Source of the DNA: Isoalcanivorax indicus
GTDB lineage: Bacteria > Pseudomonadota > Gammaproteobacteria > Pseudomonadales > Alcanivoracaceae
Direction: 5' to 3'
DNA length: 64,000 bases
Assembly: GCF_003259185.1 (NCBI RefSeq)
Contig: NZ_QGMP01000001.1
Coordinates: 1,550,001-1,614,000, forward strand
Shown: one piece after another, positions 9,328 through 17,579 of the stretch
Numbering within the stretch: position 1 is the first letter of the stretch
How the letters are laid out: the number at the start of each line of letters is the position of its first letter
Made by a program: the position numbers and the translations under genes
Notes under the pieces: generated by a model
Database searches by the model: none
Seen by the model: the letters and a program-made list of their open reading frames with translations, nothing else
Told to the model about the DNA's origin: nothing

Positions 9328-10704
9328 ATGACCGAGTGGAACACTGACCTGATTCGCCGCTACGACGGAAAGGGCCCGCGTTATACCTCCTATCCGCCGG
9401 CGCTGGCGTTCCATGAGGAAATCACCGCCCAGGACTACGAACAGGCGGTGGCCGAGGGAAATGCCGCCCGGCGGCCCCTGTCGCTGTATGCCCACATCCC
9501 CTTCTGCCAGTCGGTCTGCTACTACTGCGCCTGCAATCGCATTGTCACGGCCAACCGGCAGCGTGGCGCTGACTACCTCGAGGATCTGCTCGCTGAAATG
9601 GCACTGCGCGCCCGTGACATCGACGGCCAGCGGCCGGTGACACAGATGCACTGGGGCGGCGGCACACCGACCTTCCTGGACGACGCCCAGTTAACCAAGC
9701 TGATGTACCGCACCGCGCGGCATTTCCGCCTGCTGGAGGATGATCGGGGGGACTATGGCATCGAACTGGACCCGCGTACGGTGGATCGCGCCCGTATTTC
9801 CCTGCTACGCGGCCTCGGCTTCAATCGTGCCAGCCTGGGCGTGCAGGATCTCGACCCTCGCGTGCAGCGCGCGGTCAATCGCGTGCAACCCGTTGAACTG
9901 ATCGCCCGCACCCTGGATGCCCTGCGTGAATTCGAGTTCTGTTCCGTGAGCGTGGATCTGATCTACGGCCTGCCCTGGCAATCGGAGGCCAGCCTGGCGC
10001 GCACTGTCGAACAGCTGGTGGCCCTCAATCCGGATCGTGTGTCCCTGTACAACTACGCCCACCTGCCCGCCCGCTTCAAGGTACAGCGGCAGATCGAAGA
10101 GGCTGCCCTGCCTGCGCCATCGGAAAAGCTGCGCATGCTGGCCCGCGCCGGCACCCTGTTCGAGCAGGCGGGCTACCAGTTGATCGGCATGGACCACTTT
10201 GCCCGTCCCCACGACGCCATGGCCCGTGCCCAGGCACAGGGTCAGCTTCACCGCAATTTCCAGGGCTATTCGCTGCATGGCGATGCTGACCTGATCGGTA
10301 TGGGCGTTTCGGCCATCAGTCAGATCGGCCGGCTCTATGCCCAGAACCAGAAGCAGATCGACCCCTGGCGGGAGGCAGTGGAAGATGGCCTGCTGCCCCT
10401 GGAGCGCGGCTTCGTGCTGGGGCGTGAGGATGAAATTCGCCGTGATGTCATCATGACATTGCTGTGCGACATGCAGCTTGATCTGGCGCGTATCAGCCAG
10501 CGCTGGAGCATTGATGCAGAAGACTGTTTTGCTGATGAAATTGCCGCCCTGGCGCCAATGATCCAGGACGGCCTGCTGTGGCGCGATGGCGATGTGCTGC
10601 GGCTGTCCGATCAGGGCCGACTCCTGGCCCGCGCGGTCGCCATGGTCTTTGACCAGTACAGCGGCCACGGCCCGACACAAAGCCGCTTCAGCCGTATTAT
10701 CTGA
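9328..10704 (+). CDS. hemN: Oxygen-independent coproporphyrinogen III dehydrogenase
   Basis: HemN is a radical SAM enzyme that converts coproporphyrinogen III to protoporphyrinogen IX without oxygen, in the cytoplasm. The 458-residue protein has the HemN-type cysteine cluster C60-QSV-C64-YY-C67-A-C69, the SAM-binding GGGTP motif and the C-terminal HemN domain. An ANR box and a CCGGAGG ribosome site precede it. Heme made this way supplies the cbb3 oxidase at low oxygen. It matches the ccoS-safE-hemN-anr order of pseudomonads. Confidence 0.97.
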   Translation: MTEWNTDLIRRYDGKGPRYTSYPPALAFHEEITAQDYEQAVAEGNAARRPLSLYAHIPFCQSVCYYCACNRIVTANRQRGADYLEDLLAEMALRARDIDGQRPVTQMHWGGGTPTFLDDAQLTKLMYRTARHFRLLEDDRGDYGIELDPRTVDRARISLLRGLGFNRASLGVQDLDPRVQRAVNRVQPVELIARTLDALREFEFCSVSVDLIYGLPWQSEASLARTVEQLVALNPDRVSLYNYAHLPARFKVQRQIEEAALPAPSEKLRMLARAGTLFEQAGYQLIGMDHFARPHDAMARAQAQGQLHRNFQGYSLHGDADLIGMGVSAISQIGRLYAQNQKQIDPWREAVEDGLLPLERGFVLGREDEIRRDVIMTLLCDMQLDLARISQRWSIDAEDCFADEIAALAPMIQDGLLWRDGDVLRLSDQGRLLARAVAMVFDQYSGHGPTQSRFSRII

Positions 10705-10707
10705 ACT

Positions 10708-10723
10708 GCCGGACGGTTCCGGC
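10708..10723. repeat. Small inverted repeat between hemN and the FNR-type regulator
   Basis: GCCGGACGGTTCCGGC is a perfect 6-bp stem with a 4-nt CGGT loop directly after the hemN stop. There is no T-tract, so it is unlikely to stop transcription alone. It may stabilise the 3' end of the hemN message. Confidence 0.5.
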
Positions 10724-10752
10724 GCGTGAATTTCCCTGGAAGGAGGCGTAAA

Positions 10753-11556
10753 GTGACGGTCAGACTGGTTCATAGCCAACACCAGACGGCCAGCCCCGAT
10801 GCTGGAATCGTCGTCACACGAAAAGGGTCGAGCACCATGTCAGGTCGCGTTTCCTGCAACGACTGTTCATTGAGCCCCATCTGCCTGCCGTTGGCAGTGC
10901 GGCCGGACGAACTCGAGCAACTGGACAACATCATTCGTCGCGGTCGCGCGATGAAACGCGGCGAGCATCTGTATCGCGCGGCCGACCCCTTCGATGCGGT
11001 TTACGCCGTGCGCAGCGGCGCCCTGAAAACCTATTCCGTGTCCGAGGAAGGCGAGGAGCAAGTCACCGGCTTCTACCTGCCCGGGGAGATCGTCGGCATG
11101 GACGGCATCAGCACCGCCCACCACGTCTCATCGGCCAAGGCCCTGGACACGGCCACCGTGTGCGAAATTCCGTTCGAGCGTTTCGAGTATCTGTCCTCAA
11201 GGATTCCGACGTTGCAGCATCATTTTTTCAGTCTGATGAGCCGCGAAATCCAGGCGGACCGGGAACTGCATCTGCTGGTCAGCAAGAAATCTGCGGACGA
11301 TCGCATTGCGGCCCTGCTGCTCTCCATCTCGGCGCGGCACAAACGTCGCGGGCTGTCGGGCAGCGCCTTCCGTCTGCCGATGTCCCGTTACGACATCGCC
11401 AATTACCTCGGTCTGGCGGTCGAAACCGTCAGCCGCATCTTTACCCGCTTCCAGCAACAGGGTCTGTTGCGTGTTGAAGGTCGCGAAGTCGAAATCCTCG
11501 ATCGGGGTGCCCTGTGCGGCACAGCCCCCCAGGAAATTCTGGAGAAACAGGGATGA
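10753..11556 (+). CDS. anr: FNR/ANR-type oxygen-sensing transcription regulator
   Basis: A Crp/Fnr-family activator that senses oxygen through a [4Fe-4S] cluster. Cluster cysteines are visible as C-ND-C-SLSPI-C near the N-terminus and a fourth in ATVCEIPFERF. The helix-turn-helix contains ETVSR, the FNR-type recognition helix that reads TTGAT half-sites, so it should bind the boxes upstream of ccoN and hemN. The GTG at 10753 is chosen because AGGAGG lies 6 bp before it (267 residues). An ATG at 10837 would give 239 residues, closer to P. aeruginosa Anr, but has only a weak AGGG. The start is therefore uncertain. Confidence 0.93.
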   Translation: MTVRLVHSQHQTASPDAGIVVTRKGSSTMSGRVSCNDCSLSPICLPLAVRPDELEQLDNIIRRGRAMKRGEHLYRAADPFDAVYAVRSGALKTYSVSEEGEEQVTGFYLPGEIVGMDGISTAHHVSSAKALDTATVCEIPFERFEYLSSRIPTLQHHFFSLMSREIQADRELHLLVSKKSADDRIAALLLSISARHKRRGLSGSAFRLPMSRYDIANYLGLAVETVSRIFTRFQQQGLLRVEGREVEILDRGALCGTAPQEILEKQG

Positions 11557-12527
11557 CCAAACCGGTTTTCGTATTGCTCGATGATCAGCTCAAAGCCAGT
11601 CAACCCGCCCTCGACAAAGGTCTGCGCATCGCCTTCGGGCTCGACGCCCCGCTGATCGTTTGCGTCAACAGCTACTCCCCGGCTCTGGTGCGGCGCATCG
11701 GCGATGACGAGAACCGCCTGGCCGGCGCCCGTTACGCCGTAAGCCATGCCTGGGAGGCCCGGGTGGAAGCCCTGCTGGCCGAACAGGATCTTGATGAAGC
11801 GGAACGCGAACGCATCAGTACCCGCATTCTCTGGGACGACGATCAATACGATGCCTTGCGTGAAGCGATTCTGGACGCCGACCCGCAACTGCTGGTGGTG
11901 CATTCCGATGGCCGCGATCGCGGCCTTCGCGGTTTGTGGCTGACGCCCCGCCACTGGCACCTGATTCGCAAGGCGCCCTGCTCTGTGTTGTGTGTGGACG
12001 AAAATGCCTGGCCGGACGACATGCCGGTGCTGGCCGCGGTGGACCCGGAACACGACAGCGGCGAACTGACCGGACTGAATGCCACCATCGTGCGTGCCGC
12101 CCGCGACATGAGCGACGCCCTCGACAGCGACCTGCGTCTCAGCTACGTGGTCGAGCACCCGGACGAAACCCTGATCCTGATCGCTGGCGAAGCCATCCCC
12201 AGCTATATCGGCAATACCGATACCTTGCGTGACTATTATGCGCAGCGGCTCACTGAGCTGTGCGAGCGAGCCGGTCTGGACGCCGACGCCCAGGTCCTGC
12301 TTGAAGGACGCCCGGCAGAGGCCCTGGCCGACTTCCAGCAACGCAACGGTCCGCTTCTTCTGGTGGTGGGCACCGTTCACCGCGGCCCCGTACGTCGCCT
12401 GCTGCTCGGCAGCACCGCCGAAAAGATCGCCGGCAATGCCCGTGGCGACCTGCTGGTGGTCAAGGATGATGATTTTGAAACGCCGTGGAATATTCCTGAT
12501 TTCGAAGACGACGACGATGAGGATTGA
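11553..12527 (+). CDS. Tandem universal stress protein (UspE-like)
   Basis: A 324-residue cytoplasmic protein with two consecutive Usp domains, about 1-140 and 150-305. The second ends with LVVGTVHRGPVRRLLLGSTAEKI, which contains the G-2x-G-9x-G-S/T nucleotide-binding pattern. It begins MTKPVFVLLDDQ with ATG overlapping the stop of the FNR-type regulator (ATGA), so the two are probably co-expressed. A highly acidic tail (FEDDDDED) follows. Context suggests a role in anaerobic or stationary stress; the ligand is unknown. Confidence 0.88.
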   Translation: MTKPVFVLLDDQLKASQPALDKGLRIAFGLDAPLIVCVNSYSPALVRRIGDDENRLAGARYAVSHAWEARVEALLAEQDLDEAERERISTRILWDDDQYDALREAILDADPQLLVVHSDGRDRGLRGLWLTPRHWHLIRKAPCSVLCVDENAWPDDMPVLAAVDPEHDSGELTGLNATIVRAARDMSDALDSDLRLSYVVEHPDETLILIAGEAIPSYIGNTDTLRDYYAQRLTELCERAGLDADAQVLLEGRPAEALADFQQRNGPLLLVVGTVHRGPVRRLLLGSTAEKIAGNARGDLLVVKDDDFETPWNIPDFEDDDDED

Positions 12528-12578
12528 GTCGGGCTGTTGTTTTTTGGGGACGTCGTAGCCCGATGCAAGAACCAGACT

Positions 12579-12745
12579 TTCGCTTGGCTTGGAAGTTGTT
12601 AACCGGGCTGCGCGTGACGGCCCTCGGGGGGCGGGTAAGGGTTTTCTGGACCTTCGAGAGGCATGGATGCCGAACGAGAGCCCCCATGGACGGGTTTACG
12701 GCGTGTCCAGAAAACCCTTACCCGCCCTCCGAGGGCCACCACCAC
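12579..12745. repeat. Dispersed palindromic element, copy 1
   Basis: The element has 33-bp inverted arms at 12619-12651 and 12705-12737 with one mismatch, around a central part holding two smaller dyads, GGCATGGATGCC and CCCATGGACGGG. A second copy lies at 62350-62515, with similarity extending past the arms on the left (GGGCTGCGCGTGACGG is shared). It fills the space between the converging usp and crotonase genes and could fold into a long hairpin. No transposase or target duplication is evident. Confidence 0.9.
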
Positions 12746-12776
12746 AACCGACAAGAATGGCACCCCACCCAGACTC

Positions 12777-13667
12777 TCAATCCTTCTCGGGCGTAGGCCA
12801 CCAAGGGTACCCCGGCGGCATATTCGTAGCACTGGACAGCGTAAACGCCGGCGGGCGTTTTTCGATAAAGGACATGACCCCCTCTTTGGCATCCGCCGAA
12901 CGCCCCGTCCAGTAAATCGCCTGACTCTCGATCTCGTGCGCCCGCCACGGATGCGGCTCCCCTGCCATATGCCACAGCATCTGGCGCGACAGCGCCACCG
13001 ACACCGCCGACGTATTGTCCGCGATTTCCCGCGCCAGCTCGCGCGCCACCTTCATCAGTTCATCCGCCGGATGCAGCGAACGCAGCAGGCCGCCCGCCTT
13101 GCCCTCCTCCGCAGAAAAGACCCGACCGCTCAGCACCCATTCCAGACTTTGCGGCAACCCGACCACCTTCGGCAGCAGCCAACTCGCCGCCCCATCCGGC
13201 ACAATGCCCCGGCGGCAGAAGACGAAACCCATGCGTGCGGTATCCGCAGCAATACGAATATCCATCGGCAACGTCATGGTCGCCCCAACGCCCACCGCCG
13301 GACCATTGATCGCCGCGATCATCGGCTTGTGGCAGGCGAACATGCGCAGCGTCACCTTGCCACCCGTGTCGCGCAGTTGCGTCCAGTCCGGCGTTCCACC
13401 GCTCGCACCCGTCTGGGCATCGTAGTCGAAGGTGGCCGCGCCCTTGCCCAGGTCTGCCCCCGCGCAAAAGGCCCGCCCGGCCCCGGTCACGATGATCACG
13501 CGGATATCGTCGTCCGCATCGGCCGCGTCCAGCGCGGCAATCAGCTCCTCGGCCATGGTGTCCGTGAACGCATTGAGCCGGTCGGGGCGATGCAATGTCA
13601 GGGTCAGGATGCCGTCTTCCACCTCATAACGCAGCGTCTCAAGATCGTGTGTCGCAAAGCCCGTCAT
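12777..13667 (-). CDS. Enoyl-CoA hydratase/isomerase (crotonase) family protein
   Basis: A 296-residue crotonase-fold enzyme acting on acyl-CoA thioesters. Oxyanion-hole segments are AFCAGADLG (67-75) and NGPAVGVGATM (121-131). At the second catalytic position the usual PE is PD (Asp158 in GIVPDGAASW), as in PaaG-type enzymes, so isomerase or an unusual hydratase activity is possible. A GAGGAGG ribosome site precedes the ATG. It stands alone, divergent from a small coiled-coil gene. The substrate cannot be told from sequence. Confidence 0.9.
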   Translation of the reverse strand: MTGFATHDLETLRYEVEDGILTLTLHRPDRLNAFTDTMAEELIAALDAADADDDIRVIIVTGAGRAFCAGADLGKGAATFDYDAQTGASGGTPDWTQLRDTGGKVTLRMFACHKPMIAAINGPAVGVGATMTLPMDIRIAADTARMGFVFCRRGIVPDGAASWLLPKVVGLPQSLEWVLSGRVFSAEEGKAGGLLRSLHPADELMKVARELAREIADNTSAVSVALSRQMLWHMAGEPHPWRAHEIESQAIYWTGRSADAKEGVMSFIEKRPPAFTLSSATNMPPGYPWWPTPEKD

Positions 13668-13703
13668 GGAGCCTCCTCATTTACGAAATCAGCGTGGCAA
13701 GGC

Positions 13704-13717
13704 ATGACCTGCGTCAA
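13704..13717. promoter_or_regulatory. Weak FNR/ANR-like dyad between crotonase and coiled-coil gene
   Basis: ATGACCTGCGTCAA keeps one good half-site (GTCAA, also seen in the hemN box) and a degenerate other half. A possible -10, GATAAG (13737-13742), lies roughly at activator spacing for the gene at 13779. This is only a suggestion. Confidence 0.3.
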
Positions 13718-13778
13718 TACGGCCATGCCCCGGGTCGATAAGCTGGACCCATACTGTCACTGACATCTGGAGAGCACC

Positions 13779-14081
13779 ATGACCCGTCCGAGCGAATATG
13801 TGCGCAATCTGAATCAGAAGCTTGAGGACTGGGAATACCAGCTTGATCGCTTCCGGCATCGTTTGCAGGATCTGCGGGAGGAGCTGCGTGAGCGCGGCGA
13901 GGAGCGCGCCGAAGACCTTCAGGCGCGCCGCGCGGTATTGCGGGAAAAGCTGGATGCTGTTGAGGAACAGGGCGAGCACGCCCTGGAAGACATCCGCGAT
14001 GGCCTGGAGCTGGCCTGGGAAGGGTTGCGGCTTGGCCTGCTCAGCGCGCGCTCCGAATTCGAACCCCGCGACGACGACTGA
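13779..14081 (+). CDS. Small coiled-coil protein of unknown function
   Basis: The 100-residue protein is highly charged and almost entirely helical, with Arg/Glu-rich heptads from about residue 8 to 75 and an acidic end (EPRDDD). It has no signal peptide or membrane segment, so it is cytoplasmic. A CTGGAGAG ribosome site precedes the ATG and codon use matches its neighbours. It ends just before yaaA, which converges on it. I do not recognise a named family; small helical stress proteins look similar. Confidence 0.75.
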   Translation: MTRPSEYVRNLNQKLEDWEYQLDRFRHRLQDLREELRERGEERAEDLQARRAVLREKLDAVEEQGEHALEDIRDGLELAWEGLRLGLLSARSEFEPRDDD

Positions 14082-14085
14082 CCAC

Positions 14086-14874
14086 TCAGGCTGCCGCTTC
14101 GCGACGCCGGAACACCAGGGTATCGCCCTGTGATCCGGCAGCGTGGAAGCGGTAGCCCGCCACATCAAAGCGCTTCAGCGCGTCCGGGCTGTCGATATCA
14201 TGCTGCAGTATCCAGGCCGCCATCAGCCCGCGCGCCTTCTTGGCATAGAAGCTGATGACCTTGTACTGGCCGTTCTTTTCGTCCTCGAATACGGGCGTGA
14301 TGATACGCGCATCCAGGCTCTTGGGGCGCACCGCCTTGAAGTATTCGTTTGACGCCAGATTGATCAATACCTCGCTGTCGGCCCGTTTCAGGTCCTGATT
14401 CAGCAGCTGGGTGATGCGATCACCCCAGAAGGCGTACAGATCCTTGCCACGGGGATTGGCAAACCGCGTGCCCATTTCCAGCCGATAAGGGCGCATCATG
14501 TCCAGTGGCCGCAACAGGCCATAAAGGCCGGACAGGATGCGCAGGCGCTGTTGCGCCCTCGCCAGGGCACTGCCGTCAAATTGATCGATATCCAGGCCGG
14601 TGTAGACATCCCCCTTGAACGCAAAAACAGCAGGCCGGGCATTATTGCGGTCCATTTGCGGTTGCCACTCGGTAAAGCGGGCCGTGTTCAGCGCCGCAAT
14701 ACGATCACTGACTTTCATCAGCTCGCTGATATCGGCCGGCGTCAGGGTGCGCAGGTCCTTCACAAGTTCGGCGCTATGCTCCAGCAGGCGCGGCCGCGTG
14801 ATACGCTGGCCGGCCAGCGATGGAAAATCAGATTCGTAGTCGAGTGTCTTGGCAGGTGATACAACTATCAGCAT
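14086..14874 (-). CDS. yaaA: Peroxide stress protein YaaA (DUF328)
   Basis: The protein begins [13 protein letters not shown], the YaaA signature, and is 262 residues, the usual length. In E. coli YaaA lowers free iron during peroxide stress and binds DNA; it is cytoplasmic. Conserved [18 protein letters not shown] and [10 protein letters not shown] segments are present. A much longer frame extends upstream, but homology starts at this ATG. It converges with the coiled-coil gene, leaving only 4 bp between stops. Confidence 0.95.
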   Translation of the reverse strand: MLIVVSPAKTLDYESDFPSLAGQRITRPRLLEHSAELVKDLRTLTPADISELMKVSDRIAALNTARFTEWQPQMDRNNARPAVFAFKGDVYTGLDIDQFDGSALARAQQRLRILSGLYGLLRPLDMMRPYRLEMGTRFANPRGKDLYAFWGDRITQLLNQDLKRADSEVLINLASNEYFKAVRPKSLDARIITPVFEDEKNGQYKVISFYAKKARGLMAAWILQHDIDSPDALKRFDVAGYRFHAAGSQGDTLVFRRREAAA

Positions 14875-14902
14875 GATAAACCTCATCTCCGATTTGCAGC
14901 GG

Positions 14903-14908
14903 AGTATA
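14903..14908 (-). promoter_or_regulatory. Possible -10 element of yaaA
   Basis: TATACT on the minus strand would give a transcript start about 25 bp before the yaaA ATG. No convincing -35 is seen at 16-18 bp, so this is tentative. Confidence 0.3.
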
Positions 14909-14940
14909 GCAAATGAACGTGAAAGGACCGGGGTTCTCAC

Positions 14941-15435
14941 ATGCGCATTCTTCTTGTTCTTGTCGGCCTGGTGGCCATAGCCGTTGTGCTCTGGGCGAGC
15001 TGGCGCATCGACCGGCGACTGTTCATCTTCACACTGATCGCCGTGCTGATTGGCGCGCTCATGTTCGGTTTGGGGGTCTGGCACAGCCGTGACCAGGCCA
15101 TGGTCCAGGTCTCCCCGGATGACGTGACATTGACCCTGGAACAGAGCCGTAGCATGGAAATCGGTGTTCGTTTGCAGGGTCGGGTCAACAACGGCAGCCC
15201 GCATCCGCTGGCCCGCGTGGAAGCCCGCGCGCTGCTTGAACGCTGCGTGGACGACGTCTGTGAAACCCTGGGTGAAGACAGGCTGACCCTGCGCCAGCAT
15301 GTCCCTCCCGGTGCCAGCCTGCCCTGGTCGCAGATGGTCCAGCCGCCGCCCGGGACCGTGGATGGCCCCCATGATTGGCGTCTTGAGATCAAATCCGTGA
15401 GCGGTTATGCCAATGACCGTCGTCGTCGTCCTTGA
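14941..15435 (+). CDS. Conserved membrane-anchored protein of unknown function
   Basis: A 164-residue protein with two N-terminal membrane helices (about residues 3-20 and 27-47), then a soluble, probably periplasmic beta-rich domain that begins [20 protein letters not shown] and holds two close cysteines (ERCVDDVCE). The C-terminal part (about 60-155) resembles small beta-sandwich domains found beside membrane anchors. It diverges from yaaA and is followed by an acyl-CoA dehydrogenase. Function is not recognised. Confidence 0.75.
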   Translation: MRILLVLVGLVAIAVVLWASWRIDRRLFIFTLIAVLIGALMFGLGVWHSRDQAMVQVSPDDVTLTLEQSRSMEIGVRLQGRVNNGSPHPLARVEARALLERCVDDVCETLGEDRLTLRQHVPPGASLPWSQMVQPPPGTVDGPHDWRLEIKSVSGYANDRRRRP

Positions 15436-15461
15436 CTCGGCGCGCCGTGTCGCTATCGTTG

Positions 15462-15475
15462 TGACCAATTGGTCA
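15462..15475. promoter_or_regulatory. Perfect palindrome, possible operator before the acyl-CoA dehydrogenase
   Basis: TGACCAATTGGTCA is a perfect 14-bp dyad, 28 bp before the ATG of the acyl-CoA dehydrogenase. Its form suits a TetR-type repressor site such as those that control fatty-acid catabolism genes. No regulator is encoded next to it. Confidence 0.45.
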
Positions 15476-15503
15476 TCACGATGGATCATCACAAGGAACC
15501 CCG

Positions 15504-16625
15504 ATGGATTTTCAGCTCAGTGAATTCCAGCAGATGCTGCGTGACAGCGCCCAGCGTTTTGTCCGTCAGCAACATGCATTCGAACAGCGCCGGGCGCTGC
15601 TCAAGGAGAGCGCAGGGCTGCACCCTGCCCTGTGGCAGCAATTTGCCGAGCTGGGCTGGCTGGCATTGCCCTTCCCCGAAGACAAGGGCGGCCTCGGCGG
15701 CCAGCATCGGGACCTGGTACAGATCATGGAGGCTTTCGGTGAAGGGCTGGTGATCGAGCCCTATGTGGCCAATGTGCTGCTGGCAGGTACCCTGATTGCA
15801 CGCTGCGGTTCATCTGCGCAGGTCAGCGAACTGCTTGAGCCGATGGTGGCCGGCGCGCTGCAGCTGGCCTTTGCCCACGACGAAGCCGGGCGCCGGTTCA
15901 GCAACGACGTACAGGCTGTGACCGCCACGCAGGACGGTGATGAGGTGATTTTGCAGGGCAGCAAATCCAGAGTGCTCAATGGCGACCAGGCCGAACAACT
16001 GGTGGTGTCGGCCCGGCTGGGCGATGACGTCGCGCTGTTTGTCGTGCCCGCAAACCATCAGGGCGTCCAGCGGCAGGCCTGGGCAGCCGTGGATGGCGCC
16101 AGCGGCGCTGAAATCCATTTCGACACAGTGCGCATTCCGGCCGCTGCGCGTCTGGGCAGCGCCGATGCCCGCGCCGATATCAGCGCGGCACAGGATCTGG
16201 CCCTGCTCGGATTATGTGCAGAGGCGGTGGGCATGCTGCAGGCGCTGGTCAGGGACACCGTCGAATATACCCGCACCCGCAAGCAGTTCGGCGTGCCCAT
16301 TTCCAGCTTTCAGGTGCTGCAACATCGCATGGTGGACATGTTCATGCGCGCGGAACAGGCCAGTGCGCTGCTCGACATGGCGGCCATCCAGATGGATGCT
16401 GCAGACGCCACGGCGGGTCAGACCGCCCTGTCCACCCTCAAGGTGTGGCTTGGCAGCGCGGGCCGGCTTGTCGGTCAGCAGGCCGTGCAGTTGCATGGCG
16501 GCATGGGCGTGACCGAAGAGCTGCGGGTCGGGCATTACTTCAAACGCCTGACACTGATTGAACAACTGCTCGGCAACGAAGACTGGCACCTGCGTCGTCT
16601 GGACCGCCTGTCCAGCGCCGCCTGA
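15504..16625 (+). CDS. Acyl-CoA dehydrogenase family protein
   Basis: A 373-residue flavoenzyme that oxidises acyl-CoA to enoyl-CoA, passing electrons to ETF. It shows the N-terminal helical domain (1-110), a middle beta domain, and the C-terminal helical domain with [20 protein letters not shown] and [12 protein letters not shown]. The active-site Glu is probably in the TLIEQLLG segment near the end. Form and length resemble the smaller subunit type paired in PimC/PimD-like or steroid-degradation enzymes, but no partner gene is adjacent. The substrate is unknown. Confidence 0.9.
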   Translation: MDFQLSEFQQMLRDSAQRFVRQQHAFEQRRALLKESAGLHPALWQQFAELGWLALPFPEDKGGLGGQHRDLVQIMEAFGEGLVIEPYVANVLLAGTLIARCGSSAQVSELLEPMVAGALQLAFAHDEAGRRFSNDVQAVTATQDGDEVILQGSKSRVLNGDQAEQLVVSARLGDDVALFVVPANHQGVQRQAWAAVDGASGAEIHFDTVRIPAAARLGSADARADISAAQDLALLGLCAEAVGMLQALVRDTVEYTRTRKQFGVPISSFQVLQHRMVDMFMRAEQASALLDMAAIQMDAADATAGQTALSTLKVWLGSAGRLVGQQAVQLHGGMGVTEELRVGHYFKRLTLIEQLLGNEDWHLRRLDRLSSAA

Positions 16626-16647
16626 CGCTTCCGCTCAATCCTGACGT

Positions 16648-16680
16648 CCGCGACTGATGGCACTTTGCCGTCAGTCGCGG
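16648..16680. repeat. Long hairpin between acyl-CoA dehydrogenase and MBL-fold genes
   Basis: CCGCGACTGA and TCAGTCGCGG form a 10-bp stem, continued inside by GGCA/TGCC after a T-G pair, for a 15-bp hairpin with a 3-nt loop. No T-tract follows, so it is more likely an mRNA-stabilising or Rho-associated structure than a classical terminator. Confidence 0.5.
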
Positions 16681-16721
16681 AACAGGTCACAATGCCCTCC
16701 CCTGCATAGCCTGAGACACCT

Positions 16722-17573
16722 ATGAGCGGTCTGATACCCGGCCAGGCGACGGCCATTGCTGACGGCGTCTGGCGTCTGCTGGCGCTGAATCCCGGCATGA
16801 TGACCGGCCCGGGCACCAATACCTACCTGATCGCTGCCAACGATGGCCTGCTGGTGCTTGATCCGGGCCCGGCTGACAGCCAGCACATCATCAATATCGA
16901 GGCCGCGGCCGCAGACATCGGCTTGCCATTGAGCGCGGTGCTGGTCACGCATACCCACCGCGACCACTCTCCGGCCACCACCCTGCTGCGCGAACGGCTG
17001 CCCGAGCTGCGCAGGCTGGGCCCGGCAGCACCGGACGATGGTCTGCAGGATGACGACTGGCAGCCAGACCAGATACTGGGCGACGGCGATGTCATTGCGC
17101 TGGGCGAGCGTCGTCTGCGCGTAATCGCCACGCCGGGGCATGTCGGCAATCATCTCTGCTTCCTGCTGGAAGATGCCGGGCTGCTGTTCAGTGGCGATCA
17201 CCTGATCCAGGGCTCAACCGTGGTGATTGCGCCGCCGTCCGGCTCGATGAAGGACTATCTCGAATCCCTGCAGCGCCTGCAGCACGAAACCCTGCATCAA
17301 CTGGCACCCGGGCATGGTGATCTGATCGATGACCCGCAGGGCTATATCGAACACACCATCGGCCACCGGTTGCGGCGTGAAGAGAAGGTAGTGCGTGCGC
17401 TGACCCAGCACCCTGACAGCACCGCCAGCGATCTGGTCAGCACCGTCTATGACGATGTGCCGGTATTCCTCCATGGTGTGGCCACCCTGTCGTTGATGGC
17501 GCACCTGATCAAGCTGGAGCAGGATGGTCGCGCGCACCGTGACGCCGAGGAGCGCTGGGCGCTGCAGGGCTGA
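16722..17573 (+). CDS. Metallo-beta-lactamase-fold hydrolase (LACTB2-like)
   Basis: A 283-residue cytoplasmic hydrolase with the binuclear zinc motif TH77-T-H79-R-D81-H82, His140 in TPGHVGNH, Asp159-His160 in FSGDH and a final His in APGHGD. After the MBL domain (about 15-205) comes a short C-terminal winged-helix-like domain (205-283), the architecture of LACTB2-type proteins, some of which cut RNA. The substrate is not known. It is separated from the following AlkB-like gene by only 6 bp. Confidence 0.88.
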   Translation: MSGLIPGQATAIADGVWRLLALNPGMMTGPGTNTYLIAANDGLLVLDPGPADSQHIINIEAAAADIGLPLSAVLVTHTHRDHSPATTLLRERLPELRRLGPAAPDDGLQDDDWQPDQILGDGDVIALGERRLRVIATPGHVGNHLCFLLEDAGLLFSGDHLIQGSTVVIAPPSGSMKDYLESLQRLQHETLHQLAPGHGDLIDDPQGYIEHTIGHRLRREEKVVRALTQHPDSTASDLVSTVYDDVPVFLHGVATLSLMAHLIKLEQDGRAHRDAEERWALQG

Positions 17574-17579
17574 ACAGCG

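Noticed and set aside
10726-10752. Earlier GTG start for the FNR-type regulator
   Set aside because: It has no ribosome site, while the GTG at 10753 has AGGAGG at 6 bp.
12589-12915. Open frames running through the palindromic element
   Set aside because: They exist only because the repeat is GC-rich; they change completely between the two copies and have no start signals.
14875-15492. Upstream extension of the yaaA frame (up to 468 residues)
   Set aside because: The extension lies opposite the 164-residue membrane protein gene, and YaaA homology starts at MLIVVSPAK.
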